Shown one piece after another: positions 26,813 to 33,839 of a stretch of 56,002 nt of DNA. The notes beneath the pieces were generated by a model. The model had not been told where the DNA came from. It searched no databases and saw only the letters and a list, made by a program, of their open reading frames with translations. A program made the translations under genes and the position numbers. How positions within the stretch are numbered: the stretch's first letter is position 1; each line of letters starts with the position of its first letter. The stretch spans positions 1-56,002 of the forward strand of contig JALHNB010000024.1 in NCBI GenBank assembly GCA_022843745.1, read 5' to 3'. This DNA comes from Anaerolineae bacterium (GTDB taxonomy: Bacteria > Chloroflexota > Anaerolineae > Aggregatilineales > Phototrophicaceae).

Positions 26813-26840
26813 TTGTAGGGGCGCAAGGCCTTGCTCCTAG
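26813..26840. repeat. GTAGGGGCG-type palindromic repeat, copy 3
   Basis: TAGGGGCGCAAGG (26816-26828) faces CCTTGCTCCTA, a two-base-deleted complement. It resembles copies 1 and 2 and lies between two convergent genes. Confidence 0.65.
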
Positions 26841-26854
26841 TGGCAAGCGACAAT

Positions 26855-27676
26855 CTATAATTCCTCAAGATGGTGCTCGACCCAGGCGTTATAAGCCTGA
26901 CGAATGGCTGAAGTCGATTGACCTGGTTTCCCATCGCCAATCAAAATCTGGTTAATCTCGACTATCGGAATCACGCCCCGGCTGCTGCTAGTGATAAACG
27001 CCTCGCTCAAACGTGGAATATCCGCTTCTCGTACAGCATCTTTCCGCAGCACCAAAATTTCCGGCGCAATGGTGAAAATAATTTGCTGCGCGACCCCCGG
27101 CAGCACACCTTCCCCGGCGGTACGCAGTTCTCCATTTAATAGGGCGTAAAAGTTGCTGCCAAACCCCTCAAGAATTTCGCCTGCATCATTGACCAAAAGC
27201 GCCTCATAGATTCCGGTGGGCAGCGTAAATTGGTCACGATTTTGCGCCCAGTCATTCGTTTTAGCGGCCGGATTGCGCCGCATCATACCGGGAGCCGTGA
27301 TACAACGCACACCTCCTTCAATGAGCGCCTTGCTGGGTGGGGCAAAAGGCTCAATCGACAGAATATATTGCTCAGGTTCGGCGCGTGGCACAGTAACCCG
27401 AAAGCGCACATCACCAAAACCAGCATCGAGAATCATCTGCCGTAGAGCACCCCGCAAGCGCTTGCGATCCAGTTGCAGCGTGATTCCTTCTCGCCGCGCT
27501 GAATCTTCCATGCGGTCAAGATGCGAGTCCAGCTTCAAAACCTGTGTCGCACGATAGGTGTTGGTAATGGTGTAGATACCTTCTGGCTCGAACTGCACCG
27601 CTTCCGCCAATGAATCGGCTCTATAGTCGGCATCGTGCAGGCCTTCAGACGTGAGAATTCTGATGATACAGGTCAC
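26855..27676 (-). CDS. PLP-dependent aminotransferase, class IV
   Basis: 273 residues, the length of D-amino-acid/branched-chain aminotransferases and aminodeoxychorismate lyases. It has the Schiff-base Lys139 in NPAAKTNDW, E170 with GFGSNF (170-176), GEGVLPGVAQQ for phosphate binding, and EAFITSSSRGVIPI near the end. The reaction is transamination or lyase chemistry on an amino acid; no motif separates the subfamilies, and the atypical start region argues against a standard IlvE. It begins with GTG inside a tandem repeat that also carries its ribosome site. It is divergent from aspartokinase. Confidence 0.82.
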   Translation of the reverse strand: MTCIIRILTSEGLHDADYRADSLAEAVQFEPEGIYTITNTYRATQVLKLDSHLDRMEDSARREGITLQLDRKRLRGALRQMILDAGFGDVRFRVTVPRAEPEQYILSIEPFAPPSKALIEGGVRCITAPGMMRRNPAAKTNDWAQNRDQFTLPTGIYEALLVNDAGEILEGFGSNFYALLNGELRTAGEGVLPGVAQQIIFTIAPEILVLRKDAVREADIPRLSEAFITSSSRGVIPIVEINQILIGDGKPGQSTSAIRQAYNAWVEHHLEEL

Positions 27677-27678
27677 GG

Positions 27679-27740
27679 GTTAGCTGTCCTCATATCAGGG
27701 TTCGCTATGCTCATATCGGGGGTTCGCTTTCCTATTACTT
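27679..27740 (-). repeat. 21-22 bp tandem repeat at the aminotransferase start
   Basis: Units beginning at 27679, 27700 and 27722 on the plus strand share GTT(A/C)GCT. The first two, GTTAGCTGTCCTCATATCAG and GTTCGCTATGCTCATATCGG, align over their whole length. On the minus strand the repeat carries the AGGA ribosome site and abuts the GTG start. Confidence 0.65.
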
Positions 27741-27819
27741 GATCGCCACGATTATACGCCAAGAAAAAACATGCGCCATGAGAATGATAATTTGGCCTCA
27801 AATTCGTGATCCAGGTATC

Positions 27820-27848
27820 TTGACACCTTCCGCTAAACACGCTAACAT
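27820..27848 (+). promoter_or_regulatory. Promoter of the aspartokinase leader
   Basis: A consensus -35 TTGACA (27820-27825), 17-bp spacer and -10 TAACAT (27843-27848). Transcription would start near 27855, leaving a leader of about 200 nt that contains the leader peptide and terminator before lysC. Confidence 0.75.
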
Positions 27849-27882
27849 ATTGATCGACAATACAAATTCAGTAGGTTTTTCG

Positions 27883-27969
27883 ATGAAATCTGGCGCAGTT
27901 TTTTCCACTTCCACTATGGGTACTGGAACCTCACATAAAATAATGCGGGGAGATTTCCGTTTGCCCTAA
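27883..27969 (+). CDS. Thr-rich leader peptide of the aspartokinase gene
   Basis: 28 codons from ATG 27883 to TAA 27967-27969. The core reads FSTSTMGTGTS, with four Thr codons among eight positions (residues 9-16), flanked by Ser and Gly; Met occurs at 12 and 21. AGG lies about 8 nt upstream of the ATG. In thrA-type leaders such runs stall the ribosome when charged tRNA-Thr is scarce. Here the downstream gene makes the first committed intermediate of Thr, Met and Lys. The peptide itself needs no other function. Confidence 0.7.
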   Translation: MKSGAVFSTSTMGTGTSHKIMRGDFRLP

Positions 27970-28035
27970 GAAGGGTCGCCAGAACTGAGCATGAAACTCA
28001 AAAGCGTGTAGGAAATCTCCCACACGCTTTTTTAT
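27935..28035 (+). promoter_or_regulatory. Transcription attenuator upstream of lysC
   Basis: Terminator: AAAAGCGTGT (28000-28009) pairs with ACACGCTTTT (28022-28031), plus 3 bp near the loop, then TTATTTTA. Antiterminator: GGGAGATTTCC (27948-27958) is fully complementary to GGAAATCTCCC (28011-28021). Imperfect pairing extends outward from 27935-27947 onto the terminator 3' arm and U-tract (28023-28035). A ribosome stalled on the last Thr codon (27928-27930) would leave the antiterminator strand free. One reaching the stop (27969) would cover it and let the terminator form. Confidence 0.75.
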
Positions 28036-28057
28036 TTTATAGGCCAAGGAGTGAAAC

Positions 28058-29476
28058 ATGAGTCTGATAACGATGAAATTTGGGGGGACATCGGTTGGCA
28101 GCCCAGAGGCGATCACCAATGTCGTGAACATCGTCCAGCGAGAACTGGAAAGCGGCAATCAAGTAATTGTCGTCGTCTCGGCGATGTCGGGTGTGACGGA
28201 TGCCCTTTTAGCAGCCGCCAGCAAAGCAGTACACGGCAATAAATGGGGATACCTCTCCAACGCGCAGAATTTGCGTGACCGCCACGAAGAAACCATTAAC
28301 CGCCTGATTCCCCCCGGCAGCAACCGCGAAAAAACCGTCTCACAAATCAGCAGCCTGCTCGATGAATATGTCCAGCTTTGTCAGGCGATCAATATATTGG
28401 GCGAATTGACACCGCGCATCATGGACGCGATTGTGTCATTTGGGGAGCGCTTGAGCAGCCGCGTCGTGGCCGCAGTGATGCGTGAACGGCATATCAGCGC
28501 AGAGGCTTATGACGCGGGCGAATTTATCATCACCGACAATTCCTTCCAAAACGCCAATCCTCAATGGGACGAAATACAAGTACGTGTGACCAAAAAGCTC
28601 ATTCCTGTGATTGAACGTGGCGAAACACCCGTCATCACAGGCTTTATCGGCGCAACACGTGAAGGCGCGTATACGACACTGGGGCGCGGCGGCAGCGATT
28701 ATAGTGGCGCGATTTTGGCGGCGGCGACGGACAGCGAGGAGTTAATTGTCTGGACGGATGTCGATGGTGTGATGACCACTGACCCGCGCCTGGATGATCG
28801 TGCGCAGGTGTTGCCATACGTCTCATATCAGGAAGTTGGAGAACTTGCCTTCTACGGCGCGAAAGTCCTCCATCCCAAAACCGTGCAGCCCATTCTCGAC
28901 AAAAATATCCCCATGCGTGTGCGCAATACATTTAATCCCGATCACCCTGGAACACTTATTGGCGCAACTGGCGAACCAAGCGCTACAGTTGTCAAAGCCG
29001 TGACGAGCGTGCGTAATGTCGGCCTGCTGACCGTCGGCGGCAGAGGCATGATCGGCGTCCCTGGAATCGCCGGACGCGCATTTTTAACAGCCGCGAAAGC
29101 CGGGGCAAATATTCTGATGATTTCGCAGGCATCGTCGGAGCAGAGTTTCTGCTTTGTCGTCATGGATGATCGGGCACGTGCGGTCAAAAATGCTATTGAA
29201 GACGAATTTGCTCAGGAAATAGAACGTCGCAACATTGATCGCGTCGAACTTATGGACGATGTGGTCATCGTCACCGTCGTCGGTGCGGGGATGCGTGGTA
29301 CGCCCGGTGTGGCTGGGCGCGTCTTCACCATTTTGGGCGAAAATAATGTCAACGTGGTTGCTATCGCCCAGGGCGCATCTGAATGCAGCATTTCGTTTGT
29401 CATTGACGAGGTGAACCTGGAACAAGCCGTCATGCGATTGCACGATCTGGCGTTGGAAACCGTAGAAGTTTTATGA
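28058..29476 (+). CDS. lysC: Aspartate kinase, probably threonine-sensitive
   Basis: 472 residues. The kinase domain (1-300) opens with TMKFGGTSVG (residues 4-13) and contains GERLSSRVVA, TLGRGGSDYSG and DVDGVMTTDPR. Two ACT domains follow (about 310-390 and 390-465) with ISQASSEQSF and IAQGASECSISF, patterns of the ThrA/Thr-sensitive class. It phosphorylates aspartate for Lys, Thr and Met synthesis in the cytosol. AAGGAG precedes the ATG. Expression appears to be set by the Thr-codon attenuator upstream, and activity probably by Thr binding to the ACT domains. Confidence 0.93.
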   Translation: MSLITMKFGGTSVGSPEAITNVVNIVQRELESGNQVIVVVSAMSGVTDALLAAASKAVHGNKWGYLSNAQNLRDRHEETINRLIPPGSNREKTVSQISSLLDEYVQLCQAINILGELTPRIMDAIVSFGERLSSRVVAAVMRERHISAEAYDAGEFIITDNSFQNANPQWDEIQVRVTKKLIPVIERGETPVITGFIGATREGAYTTLGRGGSDYSGAILAAATDSEELIVWTDVDGVMTTDPRLDDRAQVLPYVSYQEVGELAFYGAKVLHPKTVQPILDKNIPMRVRNTFNPDHPGTLIGATGEPSATVVKAVTSVRNVGLLTVGGRGMIGVPGIAGRAFLTAAKAGANILMISQASSEQSFCFVVMDDRARAVKNAIEDEFAQEIERRNIDRVELMDDVVIVTVVGAGMRGTPGVAGRVFTILGENNVNVVAIAQGASECSISFVIDEVNLEQAVMRLHDLALETVEVL

Positions 29477-29488
29477 AAACGCGATGTA

Positions 29489-29525
29489 TTCCAGAGATGT
29501 CGTGTGGCATCTCTGGAATTTGATT
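29489..29525. terminator. Terminator between lysC and the convergent STAS-like gene
   Basis: TTCCAGAGATG (29489-29499) pairs perfectly with CATCTCTGGAA (29508-29518) over an 8-nt loop, followed by TTTGATTT. The hairpin could serve both strands. Confidence 0.8.
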
Positions 29526-29945
29526 TCAGGCCGATACATCAATCGAGGCTAATAAATGCGGCAGCGAGGGGTCAATCGTTCGAAGAAAAACCAGCCCCTC
29601 ATCCGGTGATTTGGCACTATAGACTTGTAACCCTGTTAAGCGCGTCACAAGCGCAGTTAAAAACTCGACACTGCGCTCAACAAGTCCTGTCATCCCAAAG
29701 ATAACCACCATCCCCAGCGACGGGTGCTGAAGGTAATGAAGCTCGTTGCGAATCTGGATCACACTAAAAGTAATCCGTTCGATCTCTCTACAGTCAAGTA
29801 GCAAATGAATCGGAACGTGCTTTGATTCAGCAAGATATTGCGAAATAATCGCATTTCCCTTGCGGAGATCATCCTCGTTAATCGTGCCGGAAAGACGCGC
29901 ATAGACAATTCGGTCTTTTAGATGCCAGACATATTGTGAGGCCAT
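29526..29945 (-). CDS. SpoIIAA/STAS-like small protein
   Basis: 139 residues with the alternating strand/helix order of the STAS/SpoIIAA-like fold: YARLSGTINEDDL, HLLLDCREIERI, MVVIFGMTGLVERSVEFLTALVTRL and LVFLRTIDP. Such proteins act as anti-sigma antagonists or lipid-binding modules; no phosphorylatable Ser motif stands out, so the role is uncertain. It has no signal peptide. A TATACT 14 nt upstream of its start, inside a palindrome, suggests a very short mRNA leader. Confidence 0.6.
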   Translation of the reverse strand: MASQYVWHLKDRIVYARLSGTINEDDLRKGNAIISQYLAESKHVPIHLLLDCREIERITFSVIQIRNELHYLQHPSLGMVVIFGMTGLVERSVEFLTALVTRLTGLQVYSAKSPDEGLVFLRTIDPSLPHLLASIDVSA

Positions 29946-29946
29946 G

Positions 29947-29971
29947 TTTGATTCTCGTTAGTATAATCAAA
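29947..29971 (-). promoter_or_regulatory. Palindrome around a -10 element of the STAS-like gene
   Basis: TTTGATT (29947-29953) and AATCAAA (29965-29971) form a perfect 7-bp inverted repeat. On the minus strand TATACT sits in its centre, and the ATG follows 14 nt after it. A repressor bound here would block the promoter. Confidence 0.4.
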
Positions 29972-30039
29972 TCATAAGGCGAAAGCACTATACGATCAAT
30001 TAAGATAATCCGAGAATTAACAGGCCTCACAAGCCTTTA

Positions 30040-31410
30040 TTAACCCAGACTTGGGCCTTCCTCGACCTGCGCCACAAATGTATATTGCCCCACATTAATC
30101 GGGCTGGCAGTCAAAGTAAGCGTAATGCCCCAGACAGTTCCATTGCTATCCTCGATTCGCCAGATGCTCCAGGCAAAACCATCACCTTGATTACCACTCA
30201 CCTGCTGCCAACCTGCCGTCGCAAGCTGCTCATTGTAGCCAGTGAGAATGGCTTCAGTGGTCTGATTGCTGATAACAATCGAGGAGACAATACCCAGTGC
30301 CTGTCCATTTGCGTCGCCACTGCTTTCAATGGTCGTGTTTTCCCGAATGGATACGTCGGCAGGGGTAATGAATGCAGGAATCATTGATAAAGCAGTATCG
30401 TCGCCCACTGGCGGGATTGGCGTCGAATTTTGAGCAACTTCCTGCGGGGTCGCCGACGGCACTTCTGGCTCAGTCGTCGGAGGAATCTCAGTAGCTGGAG
30501 CAGCCTCACGAACCAGAAGTTCCTGGCCGATGCGAATGATGCGCGGGTCGCTGAGGTTGTTCAGCGCCATAATTTCGGTTCGCGATGTCCCGTAGGCAAC
30601 AGCGATACTGTCAATGGTGTCACCAGAACCGACAACGTGAATAATCGAGCCATCTGGTCGTTGATTTTGGGGAACGACAAACGGAACGGAGGGCAAAGGT
30701 GTCGGTGTTGGCGTTACCACAACCACTGTTGCTGCGGGGCCGCTGCCCGTACCGCCGCCTGTGAACGAAGTTTGATCCCAATAGGTTTTATTGATATTTG
30801 CTGTAGAACCCTGTGTCGAATACAGGAATAATGTAGCTGTCGTGCCGCTTGTTGTCGCGCTGACCTTCATCTCCAGCCATTGGTCATGCGGCTGTACAAA
30901 CGCTGACCATACAACATCTGAGTCATTCGGGTCAGTGCCGCCATTCGGGTCGATACCAATGCGCGTCTGTGAGCCGGATTCAACGGCTGAACCGCACGAG
31001 GTCGCATTTTGCGCGAGATTACAGGCCTTCACCTGCGCCCATGCACTGGCCTGAACATTCGTATTCTGCTGAACAGAGATTTGTTGGTAGATTGCCGCCG
31101 TACAAGTGACAAAACCGCAGCTAATGTTCACTGCACGTGTACCTTCTCGTGGGCTGGGGCCGGGGCCAGGGTGCGGTTGAATCGTCGTTCGATCAGAGCG
31201 GTTCGTAAAATCACCATTCTGCGGCGCGAACCAGGAATTCCAGCTTGTGGGGAGGTAAATCGGAAACTCACCACCGCGCCGGGTTGTGTATGGCCCAAAC
31301 GAACCTTCCTCAAGGCCAGGATTGACGAGTCGCTGGTCGGTCTGCGCACTCACCGATAATACGCCGATCAAAGTCAACAGGAGGAACAGCCATAACCATA
31401 TGCGACGCAT
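30040..31410 (-). CDS. Secreted LysM-domain protein
   Basis: 456 residues. The signal peptide MRRIWLWLFLLLTLIGVLSV ends at Ala-Gln. A beta-rich module (about 25-230) with GLEEGSFGP, FVTCTAAIYQQISVQ and WDQTSFTGG resembles carbohydrate-binding jelly rolls. After a Thr/Pro linker comes one LysM domain (about 260-305, HVVGSGDTIDSIAVAYGTS...IRIGQELLV), which binds peptidoglycan-type glycans. A second linker and an unassigned C-terminal domain follow. The ATG at 31408-31410 has GGAG and directly precedes the signal; upstream in-frame starts were rejected. Confidence 0.82.
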   Translation of the reverse strand: MRRIWLWLFLLLTLIGVLSVSAQTDQRLVNPGLEEGSFGPYTTRRGGEFPIYLPTSWNSWFAPQNGDFTNRSDRTTIQPHPGPGPSPREGTRAVNISCGFVTCTAAIYQQISVQQNTNVQASAWAQVKACNLAQNATSCGSAVESGSQTRIGIDPNGGTDPNDSDVVWSAFVQPHDQWLEMKVSATTSGTTATLFLYSTQGSTANINKTYWDQTSFTGGGTGSGPAATVVVVTPTPTPLPSVPFVVPQNQRPDGSIIHVVGSGDTIDSIAVAYGTSRTEIMALNNLSDPRIIRIGQELLVREAAPATEIPPTTEPEVPSATPQEVAQNSTPIPPVGDDTALSMIPAFITPADVSIRENTTIESSGDANGQALGIVSSIVISNQTTEAILTGYNEQLATAGWQQVSGNQGDGFAWSIWRIEDSNGTVWGITLTLTASPINVGQYTFVAQVEEGPSLG

Positions 31411-31499
31411 ATTTTGAACTCCATGAACAAGAAAGTTTATAGACATGCGGGAATTATAACATATGCGAAGATTAAGGGACAAAAGGCAGACAAAGAATC

Positions 31500-31613
31500 T
31501 TACAGTTTTTTCAACTCTTCCTGATAGTGTTCTGGGGTTAAATCAACATCCCGCAAGATTTTGCGAATCAAAGGGCGAGATAAATCCTTTTCAGAATGGG
31601 ACAAACGACTCAT
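31500..31613 (-). pseudogene. Truncated HicA-like toxin (C-terminal part only)
   Basis: A 37-codon frame from ATG (31611-31613) to TAA (31500-31502). The product MSRLSHSEKDLSRPLIRKIL... ending EELKKL matches the C-terminal third of HicA mRNA interferases (the H-x-K-D-L then L-R-x-I-L-x-x-x-x-L pattern). The N-terminal strands with the catalytic His are missing, so it should be inactive. Its ATG overlaps the hicB stop as TAATG, so it can still be translated by coupling. It could be a decayed toxin or a retained partner of HicB. Confidence 0.6.
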
Positions 31614-31828
31614 TAAGCAAGCTCAATTTGCTGGATACCAACGAAACGAGGAAGTTCTTCAGGATCACCATCATATTCTTCCAGACATAAAGTCAATACT
31701 TCTTTGAGATTTTCATGCAACTCGTCAAGTGTTTCTGCCTGAGTATGCGCACCCGGCACAGAGGGAATCATACCCACATACAGATTACTCTCAGGATCAA
31801 ACTCAATATAAGCCGTAAAGGTTTTCAT
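31613..31828 (-). CDS. HicB-family antitoxin-like protein
   Basis: 71 residues of the HicB partial RNase H-like fold: FTAYIEFDPESNLYVGMIPS, VPGAHTQAETLDELHENLKE and LTLCLEEY. It lacks the C-terminal DNA-binding domain of longer HicB proteins. HicB normally binds and silences HicA, an mRNA-cleaving toxin. Here the downstream HicA is reduced to a fragment, so the antitoxin may be orphaned or act on other HicA proteins. The start has GAGGTG as ribosome site inside a palindrome. Confidence 0.82.
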   Translation of the reverse strand: MKTFTAYIEFDPESNLYVGMIPSVPGAHTQAETLDELHENLKEVLTLCLEEYDGDPEELPRFVGIQQIELA

Positions 31829-31830
31829 CG

Positions 31831-31846
31831 TTTACACCTCTGTAAA
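31831..31846 (-). promoter_or_regulatory. Palindrome containing the hicB ribosome site
   Basis: TTTACA-CCTC-TGTAAA, a perfect 6-bp inverted repeat, lies 2-17 bp before hicB. The AGAGGTG ribosome site is inside it, so it could act as an operator or as an RNA hairpin that hides the site. Confidence 0.45.
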
Positions 31847-31878
31847 TTTCCACCCCTGGGTTGAATATGAAAACTGGA

Positions 31879-32883
31879 TTACTCGACATTCTTCTGATAG
31901 CGGATGTATTCCGTCAGAACACGGAAGCCGACACTTTCGTATAGGGTTCGTGCGCCAAACGGATCGTCCGCATCGGTGAAAATGCGAATCTGCTTGACAT
32001 CACGCGCTTTCAACGCATAGAGCGCATGAATAATCAATGCTCGTGCCAATCCCTCGCCGCGCCAGTGTTTGCGCACACTCAGATCAGTGATCTCACCCAC
32101 ACCGCGCTCAGTGATTTCAGACAGCGCGACCCCAGCTACTTCGTCATCGCGCCAAGCGATTTGCCACAGTGAGGGGTTGAAATTTGGGTTGCCGAGGAAT
32201 CGAATGTAATCGGTATCCGTCGTGCGGCGATGCCCCCATTCCTCCTCAAACGCTTCCTCGTTGGCCTGCCAGATTTTGCGGTAATCAACGGGCATTGCAG
32301 GCTTGAGGGTGAATGCTTCCGGCAGCCTTTTATCCGGCAGCGGATTCGCATCGTCAAACCCCAATTCGATAAAGCTGTGAATCGGCAAATAGCCTTCGGT
32401 GAGAAGAAGTTCGTTGTATTCTTTCTCATGGCTGGTGGTGTTGGCACGGAAAACAGCCTGCCCATTCGTCGGGTGAATCTTTGCGAGTTCGCGGATGCGG
32501 CGTTCTGCCCAGCGCAGGGTCGCGGTGCCAATCCCCTTACCACGCCAATCCGGGATAATCCGACCCCGATGATAATAAATCCATGTGCCATCGGCCTGTG
32601 TCCACCAGCGCACCCATTGAAAGCCGATCACGCGATTCTCAAGTGCCACGATCAGCATATCCTGATTAAGATCAATATTTTCCGCTGTCGCAAATGATTC
32701 GGTCAATTCAGCCACCGTCGGGATTCCGGCTTGCGACGAGAGCGGATCGACTTTATCGTATCCCTGGCACGCTTCAATCACCGCCACCATCGCGGTGAAG
32801 TCCGACTCATCGCGGAATTGATGAAAATTTAAGCCGGGAATTGCAGGCGCGTCCGGCAGAATTATGCTTTTGTCGTCACTCAT
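31879..32883 (-). CDS. GNAT-family acetyltransferase with two GNAT domains
   Basis: 334 residues with two tandem GNAT folds. The first (about 20-160) has RGRIIPDWRGKGIGTATLRWAE with the acetyl-CoA loop RGKGIG. The second (about 180-330) has DLSVRKHWRGEGLARALIIHAL and IFTDADDPFGARTLYESVGF. Double-GNAT proteins include mycothiol synthase-like enzymes and antibiotic acetyltransferases; the substrate here is unknown. The ATG at 32881-32883 with AGAGG was chosen; it overlaps the upstream hydrolase gene by 8 nt, so the two are cotranscribed. Confidence 0.82.
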   Translation of the reverse strand: MSDDKSIILPDAPAIPGLNFHQFRDESDFTAMVAVIEACQGYDKVDPLSSQAGIPTVAELTESFATAENIDLNQDMLIVALENRVIGFQWVRWWTQADGTWIYYHRGRIIPDWRGKGIGTATLRWAERRIRELAKIHPTNGQAVFRANTTSHEKEYNELLLTEGYLPIHSFIELGFDDANPLPDKRLPEAFTLKPAMPVDYRKIWQANEEAFEEEWGHRRTTDTDYIRFLGNPNFNPSLWQIAWRDDEVAGVALSEITERGVGEITDLSVRKHWRGEGLARALIIHALYALKARDVKQIRIFTDADDPFGARTLYESVGFRVLTEYIRYQKNVE

Positions 32884-33805
32884 GATGCCTCTCAAATTCT
32901 GAAACAAGCGTCGATAAAATTTCTGACCAGCGGCTAAAAATCAAGGCATGACCTTCGCCTGAAAAGAAATGTGCCTCACACGCCAGCAGCTCGTTCGCTA
33001 GATAATACCCCATCTGCGCGGGAGCGATCACATCATCTTCGCCGTGCCAGAGATGCGTCAGGATCGAAATATCACGCAAACGGAACCCCCATGGGCGTAC
33101 CAACAAAATCATCTCGTCGGAATAGGGTGTGCTGCCGATCCGAAAAGTCTCGTCAATACTTTCGACGGACATCGCGCGAACTGCTTCGTTTTGCAGAAGC
33201 CATGCCCGATCTGATGCTGGCAGCATCGGGTCATCGGTACGCGATAAATATTTTTCGGGATAATTCTGGGCTTCACGTGCGCCAAAATACATCGTCAGCC
33301 GCAGCAAAGTCGGCGCACGAAAGGCCATAATATATGAATTACGCAGCAGCGGGATCATATTTGTGCGCGCCCCTTGACGATTAAGTGGGCTAAGACTGCT
33401 CACCAATCCCACAGCGACCAGACGACGCGGGATCATATAAGCACAGGCCAGCGCGTGCGCTCCACCAGCTTCAATTCCCAGGATGCCAAAACGGTCAATA
33501 TTCAAAGCATCCGCCAGCTTGACCACATCATCCGGCCAATTCAGCAACTTACGGCCTGGATAAGGATCAGACATGCCAAAACCGGGGCGATCAATCGTAA
33601 TCAGACGTACTCCTAATGACGCAGCAATCAAGTCATCAGGATGGCGAAACAGCCGCGAACCCGGCAGCGGATGAAATAGAAAAACGGGCTTTCCAGCGGG
33701 GTCTCCCCATTCGGCAAAACCCAACCGTCGCCCATCGCGCAGCTGTATCTGCCTGCTTACAGCGATTTTGCCCAGTGTCGGCACAGCACCGATCTCCAAT
33801 CTCAT
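32876..33805 (-). CDS. Alpha/beta hydrolase-fold protein lacking the nucleophile serine
   Basis: 309 residues of the alpha/beta hydrolase superfamily: the oxyanion region FLFHPLPGSR, DRPGFGMSDP, then the nucleophile elbow. The elbow reads LGIEAGGAHAL with Glu112 where GxSxG has Ser. The candidate acid (HGEDDVIAP) and His (GEGHALIF) are kept. The DNA codon is GAA, two or more base changes from any Ser codon. It may be a non-catalytic binding protein or use altered chemistry. It is upstream of and overlaps the GNAT gene. Confidence 0.8.
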   Translation of the reverse strand: MRLEIGAVPTLGKIAVSRQIQLRDGRRLGFAEWGDPAGKPVFLFHPLPGSRLFRHPDDLIAASLGVRLITIDRPGFGMSDPYPGRKLLNWPDDVVKLADALNIDRFGILGIEAGGAHALACAYMIPRRLVAVGLVSSLSPLNRQGARTNMIPLLRNSYIMAFRAPTLLRLTMYFGAREAQNYPEKYLSRTDDPMLPASDRAWLLQNEAVRAMSVESIDETFRIGSTPYSDEMILLVRPWGFRLRDISILTHLWHGEDDVIAPAQMGYYLANELLACEAHFFSGEGHALIFSRWSEILSTLVSEFERHHE

Positions 33806-33839
33806 GGCTCATCACATTGATAATTATACTCACTTCCCG

